Shown: positions 1 through 7,819 of the stretch, piece after piece
Position numbering within the stretch: the first letter of the stretch is position 1
How the letters are laid out: every line of letters begins with the position of its first letter
Assembly: GCA_051004015.1 (NCBI GenBank)
Contig: JBPCKT010000151.1
Location: forward strand, 1 to 27,677
Source: SXOA01 sp051004015
GTDB taxonomy: Bacteria; Planctomycetota; Planctomycetia; Pirellulales; Pirellulaceae
Reading direction: 5' to 3'
DNA: 27,677 nt
Notes under the pieces: model-generated
Seen by the model: the letters and a program-made list of their open reading frames with translations, nothing else
The model's database searches: none
Told to the model about the DNA's origin: nothing
Position numbers and translations under genes: made by a program

Positions 1-4
1 CGTC

Positions 5-67
5 AGCCCCCTGATACTACGCACGCCCGGTTGGTTAATATCAGGGGGCTTACGCCCCCCGCTCGCC
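5..67. repeat. Palindromic repeat upstream of the first gene
   Basis: A perfect 12-bp inverted repeat (agccccctgata at 5-16, tatcagggggct at 39-50) overlaps a second hairpin, GGGGGC (44-49) / GCCCCC (54-59) with loop TTAC. The two share bases 44-49 and cannot form together. The block ends with GCTCGCC at 61-67, just before the AAGGAG ribosome site of the next gene (72-77). The same GCTTACGC, five bases, GCTCGCC order recurs at the far end of the window on the minus strand. It reads as a dispersed palindromic element; a role in termination or attenuation is inference. Confidence 0.7.
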
Positions 68-85
68 AAGAGAAGGAGCCCTCTC

Positions 86-1111
86 ATGTCCGACAACCTC
101 TCCCGCCGCGAAATCCTCGCTTACTCCGCCGCCTTCGGCTCGGCGTTCATGGCCGCTCAGGGCATCGCCTCCGCTGATGACCCCAAGGGGAAGAAGGACG
201 ATAAGCCGAAGGAATCTCCTGCGGCCAAAGAACCGGCGAAGAAGTACGCGATGAAGAAGTCCATCAATCTCTGGGCGCTGCCGTACCCGCAGAAGATGAC
301 GCTCAAGGAGTGCTTTCAGCTTTGCAAGGATGCCGGCTTTGAAGGCGTTGAAGTGAACTACGCCTTGGAAGGGGATTTGTGCCCCGAGACAAGTCCCGAG
401 CAGATCAAAGCCATCGGCGAAATGGCCCGCAAGATCGGGATCGAGATCAGCGGCGTCTGCTCTTTCTTGTTCTGGCCTTACGCCTTCACGCACGAAGACC
501 CGGAGCGCCGCAAGAAGGGGCTCGACCTCGCCCAGCAGATGATCCGGGCCGCCCGGCTGCTGGGGACCGACAATCTGCTGGTCGTCCCCGGTTCCGTCTA
601 CGCCCCCTGGATCCCCGACGAGCCGCCGGTGCCGCATGACGTGGCTCTGGCGCGGGCAACCGAAGGGGTCAAGTCGCTGATTCCCTCCGCCAAAAAATAC
701 GGCGTGTCGCTCAACATGGAGAACATTTTCGCCAACGGGTTTTTGCACAGCCCGCAGGAGATGAACCAGTTCGTGGACAGTTTTGGCAGCGAGCAGGTGC
801 AGATCCACTTCGACACCGGCAACATCATGCAGTACCACTTCCCCGAGCACTGGATTCCAATCTGCGGCAAGCGGATCAAGAACATCCACCTCAAGGAATA
901 CTCCAAGAAAGTCCACGAGTTCAACCTGAACGCCTTCCGCCTCCTCCTCGACGGCACCACCAACTGGCCCGCCGTCCTGGAAGCCCTCGATAAAATCCCC
1001 TACCGCGGCTACCTGACTTTTGAGTATTTCAATCCGTTCCCGCACTTCCACGAAGCCATTGTGTATCACACGTCGGATGCGCTCGACCGGATGCTGGGGC
1101 GGAAGACCTAA
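86..1111 (+). CDS. Tat-exported sugar phosphate isomerase/epimerase (TIM barrel)
   Basis: 341 residues. The N-terminus carries a twin-arginine signal (SRREIL, Arg7-Arg8) and a hydrophobic stretch ending near ASA (about residue 30), followed by a charged Lys/Glu/Pro linker (about 31-55). The rest resembles the xylose-isomerase-like TIM barrel (AP endonuclease family 2): FEGVEVNY early, ENIFANGFLHSPQEM in the middle, then HFDTGNIMQY and IHLKEY, where metal-binding Glu, Asp and His residues usually lie in this fold. The ATG follows an AAGGAG site at 72-77 with eight bases between. Such proteins are common in planctomycetes as exported proteins of unknown sugar substrate. It converges on the DUF1501 gene with only 14 bases between stops. 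Fold assignment is firm, substrate unknown. Confidence 0.9.
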   Translation: MSDNLSRREILAYSAAFGSAFMAAQGIASADDPKGKKDDKPKESPAAKEPAKKYAMKKSINLWALPYPQKMTLKECFQLCKDAGFEGVEVNYALEGDLCPETSPEQIKAIGEMARKIGIEISGVCSFLFWPYAFTHEDPERRKKGLDLAQQMIRAARLLGTDNLLVVPGSVYAPWIPDEPPVPHDVALARATEGVKSLIPSAKKYGVSLNMENIFANGFLHSPQEMNQFVDSFGSEQVQIHFDTGNIMQYHFPEHWIPICGKRIKNIHLKEYSKKVHEFNLNAFRLLLDGTTNWPAVLEALDKIPYRGYLTFEYFNPFPHFHEAIVYHTSDALDRMLGRKT

Positions 1112-1125
1112 AGGCGTCTTCTAAC

Positions 1126-2664
1126 TCACGCCAACAGTTCTTTGATCACGTGCCCATGCACGTCGGTCAGGCGGCGGTCGATGCCGCTGGTGCGGAAGGT
1201 GAGGCGGGTGTGGTCGATGCCGAGGAGGTGGAGGATCGTGGCGTGGATGTCGTAGACCTGGGTGGGATGCTCGCGGTCGAGCGGGCGGTAGCCCCATTCG
1301 TCGCTAGGTCCATGGCTGATGCCGCCGCGGATGCCGCCGCCGCAGAGCCAGTTGGTGAAAACAAAGGGGTTGTGATCCCGGCCGTTCGCCCCCTGGCTGC
1401 AAGGCATGCGGCCAAATTCGGTGGTCCAGAGGATGAGCGTGTCCTCTAGCAGCCCCCGTTGCCTTAGGTCGGCGATAAGCGCGGCTGCTCCGCGGGACAT
1501 GCCCAGGGCCAGCGGGCCGTGGTCGCGGTGCAGTTCCTCGTGCGAGTCCCAGTTGCGGCGAGGAAAGCCGTTGTCGCAGCCGGACCAGATTTGCACGAAG
1601 CGTACGCCTCGCTCCAGCAGCCGACGAGCGACCAGGCACTTCCGGCCGAAATAGTCGGTCTCCTCGACCTCGTTGATTTCCTTGTCGAACGCCGTTTTGC
1701 CGTGGTCCAGGCCGTAGAGCTTCAGGATATTTGCGGGCTCGCCTGAGAGGTCCAGGGCCTCCGGGGCGGAGAGTTGCATCTGGGCGGCCAACTCGTAGCT
1801 CTTGATGCGGGCCTCCAGCCGGTCGTCGCCGGGGCGGGACGCTTCGTGCTGCTTGTTCAGCTTCTTCATCAGGGACAAGGCGGCTGCTTCGCTGTCTTTG
1901 GTGATGAACTTGCCGCCGGTCGGAAAGAGATCGGCAATGGGGTTGGCGGTGCCGGGGCGGATGACGGTCCCCTGGTGCTGGGCGGGGAGGAATGCCGAGC
2001 CCCAGTTCTTCGGCCCGCTCGGCCCAAAGCCGCGATGATCCGGCAGGACGACGAAGGTGGGAAGATTGTCGTTCAGGCTCCCCAGCCCGTAGCTGACCCA
2101 CGCCCCCATCCCCGGGAAGCCAGGAGTTTGAAAGCCGGTGGCTTGTAGCAGGGTGGCTTGGCTATGGACCCCCGTTTTACCGACCATGTTGTGGACGAAA
2201 GCGATGTCATCGACGCAGAAGCCGAGCGGGGCGGTGATTTCGCTGAGGTGCTTGCCGCACTTGCCATATTGCTGCCACTTCCAGGGCGACTTGAGCCAGG
2301 GCCCCAAGCCGTTCTGAAAAACCTCCACCTTCTCGCCGAAATCCGATGGCTCTCCGTGACGCTTCTCCAGCATCGGCTTGTAGTCCCACAGGTCCACATG
2401 GCTGGCGGCGCCGGACATGAAGAGCTGGACGACCCGTTTGGCTTTGGCGGGGTGGTGGAGGACGCGGGAGGAAGGTGAGGGAGTGAGGGGATGAAGGGAT
2501 GAGGGGTCTTCCGCGGCGGCGTCTTTGCCAAGGAGCGATGCCAGCGCGAGGGAGCCGAAGCCTTGACCGAGGGAGGCGAGGAGGGCGCGGCGGGAGAGGG
2601 AGGCCGAAGTACTGGGTACTGCGTACTGAGTACTGAGTACGGAGGTTCCAATGTCGCGGCTCAT
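1126..2664 (-). CDS. DUF1501 domain protein, Tat-exported
   Basis: About 512 residues from the ATG at 2664, chosen because AGGTG (2671-2675) lies six bases upstream; a GTG at 2673 abutting the stop of the gene before it is the alternative. The signal peptide has a twin-arginine motif SRRALL (Arg25-Arg26) and a hydrophobic core. The DUF1501 body shows AASHVDLWDYKP, a central VRFVQIWSG, then LWTTEFGRMP and GRDHNPFVFTNWLCGGG, the last two characteristic of the family, which is distantly sulfatase-like. It lies directly downstream of a PSCyt/DUF1553 gene, the usual planctomycete pairing; the pair is thought to act together outside the cytoplasm but the reaction is unknown. Oddly, a heptamer tandem repeat codes for much of the region before the Arg-Arg motif, and an octamer repeat codes for the Ser/Pro linker after the signal. 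Confidence 0.93.
   Translation of the reverse strand: MSRDIGTSVLSTQYAVPSTSASLSRRALLASLGQGFGSLALASLLGKDAAAEDPSSLHPLTPSPSSRVLHHPAKAKRVVQLFMSGAASHVDLWDYKPMLEKRHGEPSDFGEKVEVFQNGLGPWLKSPWKWQQYGKCGKHLSEITAPLGFCVDDIAFVHNMVGKTGVHSQATLLQATGFQTPGFPGMGAWVSYGLGSLNDNLPTFVVLPDHRGFGPSGPKNWGSAFLPAQHQGTVIRPGTANPIADLFPTGGKFITKDSEAAALSLMKKLNKQHEASRPGDDRLEARIKSYELAAQMQLSAPEALDLSGEPANILKLYGLDHGKTAFDKEINEVEETDYFGRKCLVARRLLERGVRFVQIWSGCDNGFPRRNWDSHEELHRDHGPLALGMSRGAAALIADLRQRGLLEDTLILWTTEFGRMPCSQGANGRDHNPFVFTNWLCGGGIRGGISHGPSDEWGYRPLDREHPTQVYDIHATILHLLGIDHTRLTFRTSGIDRRLTDVHGHVIKELLA
2475..2506. repeat. Octamer tandem repeat inside the DUF1501 gene
   Basis: Four 8-bp units, GTGAGGGA, GTGAGGGG, ATGAAGGG, ATGAGGGG, run without gaps. 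On the minus strand they encode a Ser/Pro/Leu/His linker between the Tat signal and the DUF1501 body, where the sequence is unlikely to be conserved. Eight is not a multiple of three, so the frame rotates through the units. Confidence 0.75.
2610..2644. repeat. Heptamer tandem repeat (TACTGAG) at the start of the DUF1501 gene
   Basis: Five 7-bp units: TACTGGG, TACTGCG, TACTGAG, TACTGAG, TACGGAG. The array lies between the start codon and the twin-arginine motif and is translated on the minus strand as part of the signal n-region (about residues 8-19, VLSTQYAVPST). No in-frame start codon lies between the array and the Arg-Arg motif, so the array appears truly to be translated. Confidence 0.8.
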
Positions 2665-2673
2665 CGGAATCAC

Positions 2674-5600
2674 CTAGTCCACAAACAGGAACTCATTGAG
2701 GTTCAAAATCACCCTGCAGGCGTTGGCCATTCCATGCTGCCCGGCGTAGACAGTCAGCTCGCGAAGCTCATCGGCTGTCGGGTCGCGCGTGACGGCGAGG
2801 CGGAAGGCGGCGGTGATTCTCTCGTCGGCGGATTTAGCAGAGGCGTCAACTCGCCCTGCAAAGTGCTCACTCATGCGGAGCATGAACTTGTTGTTGAGGA
2901 GGGCGAGGGCGGAGAGGGCGTTTTGAGTTTCGTTCCGCTTGTCCACGAGCTGCGAGGGATCGGCGCAGTCGAGACATTCCATGAAGGGGTCGGGGGCGGA
3001 GCGGACGATGAAGCGGTAAATGCTGCGACGGTGAGTCTTGGGGTCATCGGGGTCCTGCTTGTCGTACTCAAAGTGCGGCGAATGCTCCGGCTTCTCCAGC
3101 ACGAAGTCCCAGTAGCCGGGGCCCCCCATCGTGGCGTCGAGCTTTCCGGCGACCGCAAGAGTGGCGTCGCGGAGCGACTCGGCATCGAGGCGACGGCGAT
3201 TGGCCCGCCAGAGGAATTGATTGCCGGCGTCGACTTTGGCGGCAGCGTCGTTGTGGGCGGAACTTTGGCGGTAGGTGCTGGAGAGGAGGATGAGGCGATG
3301 CAGCTTCTTGAGGGACTGGCCGTTATCGCGGAACTCCACTGCGAGCCAGTCCAGCAGTTCGGGATGCGTGGGGAGCTGCCCCATGCGGCCAAAGTCGCCC
3401 GGCGAATCGACCAGGCCGCGGGCGAAGTGATATTGCCAGACGCGGTTGACGATGGACCGCCAGGTGAGCGGGTTTTTCTCGTGGGTGATCCAGTGCGCGA
3501 GGGCGGCGCGGCGGTCCCCTTCCTGGTGGTGGGGCGGCAGATCAAAACGGGAAGGTTCGTTGAGAATTACCGGAATTGTCCCCGGAGCGACGACCTTATC
3601 AGGCCGTGTGACGTCGCCGCGCAGCAGGACGCGAATATCCCGCGGCTTACCGCCGGAAGCGCCGGTGCCCACGAACGTCCCGCTGCCGGTGTGGACGGTG
3701 CCGGCGTAGACCTGCTGCTGTGGCGGGAGTGCTGTGAGGGCCTTCTCGGAATCTTTCGTGGCGCTTGTGATGTCATCCAGTTCCTTCTTGAGCTGCGGCG
3801 AGAGAGAGAGTGCCAGAATGGCTTGCCGCTTCTCCGTCAGCTTCGCAATCTCTCCCACGGCTGCTGACTTGATGCCGTAGTAATAGTCGTCCACGAGATT
3901 CTTGCGGCTCCAGCGGACTGGCGCTTCGATGGAATCAAGCGAAGTGACAGCTTTGCCGGCAGCCGAGTTTTCGCCGCTGGGAGTGAGGACCATCAATTCC
4001 GCCAAGGCGAAGATAAAGTCGTTTTGCCGCGGGGCGAGCTTGGTGGCGGTGATACGGACGTAGCGGGCAGATGTTCCCTTGGGCGCGACGGCCGATTGCG
4101 GCACGACGCCGGGATTGGCGAAGTCGGTCTGCGTCTGGTCCACGATGGTGACGACGCCGGCCGCAAAAGATTCGTAGTCGGATGCCTCGATCTTGAACCG
4201 GACCGGGAACCCGAACCCCGCGCCGATCTTATTGAAGTCATCGTGGCAGCCGACGTAGATGAGCCGCTCGACAGGAACGCTCTTTCCCAAATCGACTTGC
4301 ACCCATTTCACCACGTCCTGCCGCGGCTCGATGCTGCTGTGATAACCGAACTCGGGCTTCTCTTCGGAAGAACCGGCTCTGGAGAGCTCGGCTAAGCTTT
4401 TCTCAACTGCGGCTAGCTCGGCTCCGCCCGCTTCACGGACTTTGGCATCGACGAGCTGCTTTTGCCTTTGCAAGTCGGCGAGTTTCGCGGCCAGATCCCC
4501 TCGCTTCTTCCCGACGGTGGGGTCGGCGTCGAATGGTTTATCCGCCCGATCAACCGCGGCGAAGACGGCCTGCAGGCTGTAGTAGTCCTCCATGCTGACG
4601 GGGTCAAACTTGTGATTGTGGCAGCGGGCACATTGGACCGTTGTGCTGCAAAAGGCGTTCATGGTGGCTGTCACCATGTCGTCCCGGTCGAGGTTGCGGG
4701 CTGCCATCCCGTCGATTTTTGTCTCCGGCACTTCCGCGTGGCCGACGAAGTCCCACGGACCCGCCGCGATGAAGCCGAGAGCCGTGACGCCGTCCACGGA
4801 CCCAGGGTAGAGCACGTCCCCCGCGAGCTGCTCCCGCACGAATTGCCCGTAGGGCTTGTCTTGATTGAGCGAGCGGATGACGTAGTCGCGGTACGGCCAG
4901 GCGTTGGGCCGGAGCTTGTCCTTGTCGTAGCCGTGGGTGTCGGCATAGTGGACTACGTCCAGCCAGTGACGAGCCCACCGTTCACCGTAGCGAGGAGACT
5001 CCAGCAGCCGATCCACCAGTTTTTCGTAGGCTCGCGAGTCTTGGTCCTTCAGAAACTCGGCTGTCTCTTGCGGAGTCGGCGGCAGGCCGATGAGATCGAA
5101 ATAAAGCCGGCGGAGAAGCGTGAGCTTGTCGGCTTCGGGAGATGGCGCGAGGTGCTGCTCACTGAGTTTGGCGAGAATGAAGGCGTCGATGGGAGTGCGG
5201 ACCCGTTTCTCGTCGTCAACCGCCAGCATCGGCAGTGGAGGGCAGACAAGCGGCTGGAGGGACCACCAGTTGGAGTCGGCAACCGCGCGGTCCAGCAAGG
5301 CGACGTCAGCCGGCCACTTCGCACCGGCGGCAATCCAGTCCCGGATGAGGGCCACTTCTTCTTTCTTCAGCGGCGAACCCTTCTTGGGCATCTCCGGCTT
5401 GTCGCCACTGATGTAGTCCAGCAGCAGGCTCCCCGCCGGCTTCCCTGGCTCAATCGCGGCTCCATTCTCCCCGCCGGCAAGAGCTTCCTTTTCGGTCTGC
5501 AGCGACAGCTTCCCCTTCTTCTCCGCCCCGTTATGGCAACTGAGGCACCGCTGCTCAAAGATCGGGGCAATATCGCGGCGGAAATCAACATCCGCACCCT

Positions 5601-5697
5601 GCGATTTACCAAAAGCAAGAACGCTGGCCAGCACGGCAATGAAAACTTGAGCCCGCACGCTTCTTCCCTTCGTCATTCGCCATTCGAATTTCGTCAT
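2674..5697 (-). CDS. PSCyt1-DUF1549-DUF1553 protein with an inserted discoidin-like domain
   Basis: 1007 residues from the ATG at 5697, or 1000 from an ATG at 5676 which gives a cleaner signal peptide; the first seven residues come from a heptamer repeat. A cytochrome-like region holds the heme motif CLSCH at 51-55 (PSCyt1). DUF1549 (PSCyt2) runs about 165-375 and ends with a second CxxCH (CARCHNHKFDP, near 355). A beta-rich segment at about 450-570 (KWVQVDLGKSVPVERLIYVG ending with RYVRITATKL) looks like an F5/8 type C (discoidin) carbohydrate-binding domain. DUF1553 fills about 725-985 (NPLTWRSIVNRVWQYHFGRG-like and LLSSTYRQSS motifs). Known from family: these large planctomycete proteins sit beside DUF1501 proteins and probably act in the periplasm on polymers. 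The stop TAG lies immediately before the alternative GTG of the DUF1501 gene. Confidence 0.93.
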   Translation of the reverse strand: MTKFEWRMTKGRSVRAQVFIAVLASVLAFGKSQGADVDFRRDIAPIFEQRCLSCHNGAEKKGKLSLQTEKEALAGGENGAAIEPGKPAGSLLLDYISGDKPEMPKKGSPLKKEEVALIRDWIAAGAKWPADVALLDRAVADSNWWSLQPLVCPPLPMLAVDDEKRVRTPIDAFILAKLSEQHLAPSPEADKLTLLRRLYFDLIGLPPTPQETAEFLKDQDSRAYEKLVDRLLESPRYGERWARHWLDVVHYADTHGYDKDKLRPNAWPYRDYVIRSLNQDKPYGQFVREQLAGDVLYPGSVDGVTALGFIAAGPWDFVGHAEVPETKIDGMAARNLDRDDMVTATMNAFCSTTVQCARCHNHKFDPVSMEDYYSLQAVFAAVDRADKPFDADPTVGKKRGDLAAKLADLQRQKQLVDAKVREAGGAELAAVEKSLAELSRAGSSEEKPEFGYHSSIEPRQDVVKWVQVDLGKSVPVERLIYVGCHDDFNKIGAGFGFPVRFKIEASDYESFAAGVVTIVDQTQTDFANPGVVPQSAVAPKGTSARYVRITATKLAPRQNDFIFALAELMVLTPSGENSAAGKAVTSLDSIEAPVRWSRKNLVDDYYYGIKSAAVGEIAKLTEKRQAILALSLSPQLKKELDDITSATKDSEKALTALPPQQQVYAGTVHTGSGTFVGTGASGGKPRDIRVLLRGDVTRPDKVVAPGTIPVILNEPSRFDLPPHHQEGDRRAALAHWITHEKNPLTWRSIVNRVWQYHFARGLVDSPGDFGRMGQLPTHPELLDWLAVEFRDNGQSLKKLHRLILLSSTYRQSSAHNDAAAKVDAGNQFLWRANRRRLDAESLRDATLAVAGKLDATMGGPGYWDFVLEKPEHSPHFEYDKQDPDDPKTHRRSIYRFIVRSAPDPFMECLDCADPSQLVDKRNETQNALSALALLNNKFMLRMSEHFAGRVDASAKSADERITAAFRLAVTRDPTADELRELTVYAGQHGMANACRVILNLNEFLFVD

Positions 5698-5698
5698 T
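5671..5698. repeat. Heptamer tandem repeat (CGTCATT) across the cobL/PSCyt junction
   Basis: Four 7-bp units on the plus strand: CGTCATT, CGCCATT, CGAATTT, CGTCATT. On the minus strand the array contains both candidate ATG codons of the PSCyt gene (5697 and 5676) and the TGA of cobL (5694-5696), so the ATGA overlap of the two genes is made by repeat sequence. Confidence 0.75.
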
Positions 5699-6938
5699 GC
5701 CCCTTGGGCTTCACCGCCGCCACCAAAAACGTCGGGCTCATCGACTCAAACCGCAACTGGTCGAACTGGTCGTTGCCGCGGGCGAGGTTGATCATCCAGA
5801 CCTTGGCATCACCCGCTTTGGCGACGAGGACGCTGCGGACGTCGGCCAGGTTGTCGATGCTGCCGACGTTGGCCATCAGCCGGCCGCCGGGGCGAAGCTG
5901 ATCGAACGCCTGCTCGACGATGTGGCTCACCTGCCGGCCGGTGCCGCCGACGAAGACCGCATCCGGGGCGGGGAGGCCGGACCAGGCTTCGGGCGCTTTG
6001 CCCAGCACCGGAATGAGGTTGGCCACGCCGAAGGCAGCCGCATTCGACGAAATCAGGTCGTAGTCCGCGGGGTCCATTTCAATAGCATAGACCCGCCCAC
6101 CGCCGGCAATTTGAGCGGCTTCAATCGCCACGCTGCCGCTGCCGGCTCCGACGTCCCAGACGATGCTGGTCGTCCCCAGGTCCATCTCCGCCAGGGCGAT
6201 GCAGCGGACTTCCGCCGGCGTGAGCAGGCCTCGCTTGGGATGCGATTGCAAAAAGGCCTCGTCCGGATTGCCGAACAGCCGCCGGCCAGCCATCGCGCTG
6301 GGGCGGTCCGGCAGGTCCGGCTTGCGGACGAGGATCATGACGTTGAGCGGCGAGAATTCCTGGGCGGCGACTTCCGCCAGTTCCCCCTGCGTGACGCATT
6401 CATCCGGTGAGCCGAGGTTCTCGCAAACGTAAGCGGTGAAGTAGTCGATGCGCCGCTCGAGCAGAGCCCGGGCGACCTGGGCCGGGGGAATCGCTTCCGT
6501 GGTGAACAGGCCGACCTTGGCCGCGGTGCGGGCCTTCTCCGCCACGCGGTCGAGCGGCTGGGTGGCGAGGTTGGTGAGGTAGGCCTCGTCCCAACTCTCC
6601 TTCACGCGGGCGAAGGCGAGCTGCATGGAGCTGACGTGCGGCGTCACCTCGAACCGCTCCTTCCCCAGCCGGTCGCAGAGGAAGCGGGCGGTGCCGTAGA
6701 ACATCGGGTCGCCGGTGGTGAGCAGGACAATCCGCTTCCCCTTGGCGGCCTCGATGCGGCGGATGATCCCTTCCAGGTCGCCGCCGACCTCCACTTTCTC
6801 CGCCGGCGACTTGCTGGCCGCCGCCAGCGTGGGCCTGGCCCCCAGAATCAACTCCGCCTTTGCAATGAGCTGCCGCGCCGCCGCGGTCAGCCCTTCCAGG
6901 CCGTCATCTCCGATGCCGATGATCTGAATTTTTTCCAC
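5694..6938 (-). CDS. cobL: Precorrin-6Y C5,15-methyltransferase (decarboxylating), CbiE-CbiT fusion
   Basis: About 414 residues from a GTG at 6938, chosen because the family begins with KIQIIGIGDDGLEGL; an in-frame ATG at 6989 would add 17 residues read from a palindromic repeat. The N-terminal half (about 1-210) is a CbiE tetrapyrrole methylase: GIGDDGLEGLT, LTTGDPMFYGT and HVSSMQLAFARV are diagnostic. The C-terminal half (about 225-410) is CbiT, a Rossmann methyltransferase with the SAM loop VWDVGAGSGSVAIEAA and a following acidic IEMDP. The enzyme methylates C5 and C15 of the corrin ring and removes the acetate side-chain carboxylate, a middle step of cobalamin synthesis in the cytoplasm. 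No other cob genes are visible. Its stop overlaps the first ATG of the PSCyt gene, an odd partner, and the overlap is repeat-derived. Confidence 0.93.
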   Translation of the reverse strand: MEKIQIIGIGDDGLEGLTAAARQLIAKAELILGARPTLAAASKSPAEKVEVGGDLEGIIRRIEAAKGKRIVLLTTGDPMFYGTARFLCDRLGKERFEVTPHVSSMQLAFARVKESWDEAYLTNLATQPLDRVAEKARTAAKVGLFTTEAIPPAQVARALLERRIDYFTAYVCENLGSPDECVTQGELAEVAAQEFSPLNVMILVRKPDLPDRPSAMAGRRLFGNPDEAFLQSHPKRGLLTPAEVRCIALAEMDLGTTSIVWDVGAGSGSVAIEAAQIAGGGRVYAIEMDPADYDLISSNAAAFGVANLIPVLGKAPEAWSGLPAPDAVFVGGTGRQVSHIVEQAFDQLRPGGRLMANVGSIDNLADVRSVLVAKAGDAKVWMINLARGNDQFDQLRFESMSPTFLVAAVKPKGQ

Positions 6939-6962
6939 GGGTGAAGCTGGGGAAAGGGGAAA

Positions 6963-6987
6963 GTAGGATGGCCTTCCCAGGCCGTCC
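6963..6987. repeat. GTAGG-stem-TCCC-stem palindrome before cobL
   Basis: GTAGG leads into stem GGATGGCCT (6966-6974), loop TCCC (6975-6978), stem AGGCCGTCC (6979-6987), with one wobble position. It lies between the likely cobL promoter and the GTG start, so it would form a hairpin in the leader. It shares the layout of the palindromes at 8408-8431, 9532-9553 and 14031-14054. Confidence 0.65.
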
Positions 6988-7021
6988 ATTCGGGCAGTTG
7001 TGAGGGGCTTGCCGAGACAGC

Positions 7022-7027
7022 ATTATA
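7022..7027 (-). promoter_or_regulatory. Candidate -10 box for cobL
   Basis: A perfect TATAAT read on the minus strand, in the gap between hicB and cobL. I see no good -35 box at 16-18 bases. Transcription would begin near 7015, giving a leader of about 77 bases to the GTG at 6938 that contains the palindrome at 6963-6987. Confidence 0.45.
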
Positions 7028-7044
7028 CGCCATTTCTTGGACCA

Positions 7045-7503
7045 TTAGGAAACAGGTTGCCGTCTCTTGCGCTTGTGTGTCTGCTTGCGCTTACGAACAC
7101 GAGCGGTCGCCGTAGATCCTGGAGAAAAAGAGGCGGGCACCCCGTCCTTCGTAAATGCTTCCAAGCAATCACTTACAAACTGGTTCAGGCTCTTGCCGCT
7201 CGCTTCCGCCAGAAAGGCGACTTGTCGATGCAACTCCGGATTCAGCCGGGCCACGAATTTTCCCGAAAACGGCTTCTCCGGCGGCTCGCCTGAATCTTGG
7301 CAAAAAGCCAGATAGTCGTCCACTGATTCCTGAAAGACGACCGCCAGGTCTTTGAACTCTTTGGCTTGAAACGTAATAACGTCGCGAGTGCCCAGCACCT
7401 CTCCGTGAAAAATGCCCTCCCCCGCATCGTACTCTGCTCTGCCGCAATATCCCTTGTATGGGCCGCAGGAAAAATCGCACCGCTGAGGAATGTTTTTGAT
7501 CAT
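7045..7503 (-). CDS. hicB: HicB-family antitoxin
   Basis: 152 residues. The N-terminal half is the HicB partial RNase-H-like fold: YKGYCGRAEYDAGEGIFHGEVLG, then DVITFQAKEFKDL and FQESVDDYLAFC, all diagnostic. The middle (about 85-125) reads KFVARLNPELHRQVAFLAEASGKSLNQFVSDCLE, a ribbon-helix-helix (Arc/MetJ type) DNA-binding domain. The C-terminal tail is a basic Arg/Lys stretch. HicB neutralises the HicA RNase and represses the operon. Its ATG overlaps the HicA stop as ATGA (7500-7503), so translation is probably coupled. The toxin-first order is usual for hicAB. The RHH end fits the symmetrical operator upstream of hicA. Confidence 0.93.
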   Translation of the reverse strand: MIKNIPQRCDFSCGPYKGYCGRAEYDAGEGIFHGEVLGTRDVITFQAKEFKDLAVVFQESVDDYLAFCQDSGEPPEKPFSGKFVARLNPELHRQVAFLAEASGKSLNQFVSDCLEAFTKDGVPASFSPGSTATARVRKRKQTHKRKRRQPVS

Positions 7504-7751
7504 GGCGTAATTCCGGCTTCTGTCAGAAGGCGACGCACCGAGCGCAGGGCACCTTTGTCAGTATGTGGCGGAGGATGGGGTCGATGAAAAACCGCCTTGA
7601 CTCCGTTCAGGAGGACGCGGATTCGCGATCCTTCCCCTTCGGTAATCACGGCTCCGTGATGCCGTAATAGGCTCTCAACGTCCCGCCAACGGACGGACGA
7701 TCGGGCAGGTTCGGCGAAAACCGCGGCGAGCGTTTTCTGCTGTTTGCTCAC
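7500..7751 (-). CDS. hicA: HicA-family mRNA interferase toxin
   Basis: 83 residues, GTG start at 7749-7751. The double-stranded-RNA-binding-like HicA fold shows WRDVESLLRHHGAVITEGEGSRIRV followed by FHRPHP, which holds the catalytic histidine region, then DKGALRSVRRLLTEAGI. HicA cleaves mRNA and stops translation when HicB is lost. The homologous start (MSKxxKTL) supports the GTG; there is no Shine-Dalgarno sequence. A good sigma-70 promoter ends eight bases before the start codon, so the message is predicted to be leaderless. It lies directly downstream of selC on the same strand. Confidence 0.93.
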   Translation of the reverse strand: MSKQQKTLAAVFAEPARSSVRWRDVESLLRHHGAVITEGEGSRIRVLLNGVKAVFHRPHPPPHTDKGALRSVRRLLTEAGITP

Positions 7752-7759
7752 CGAATTAA

Positions 7760-7788
7760 ATGATACTACTTGGTAGTATCTAAGTCAA
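7760..7788 (-). promoter_or_regulatory. hicAB promoter with overlapping palindromic operator
   Basis: On the minus strand TTGACT (7783-7788), 17 bases, TATCAT (7760-7765). Between and over the -10 lies a perfect inverted repeat GATACTAC-CAA-GTAGTATC (7762-7780 on either strand). A HicB dimer binding there would block RNA polymerase, the standard autoregulation of type II toxin-antitoxin operons. The start point would fall at about 7752-7754, on or next to the GTG. Confidence 0.8.
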
Positions 7789-7819
7789 GGTCACCAGAAC
7801 GGCCAACGAGGTCAAAAAA

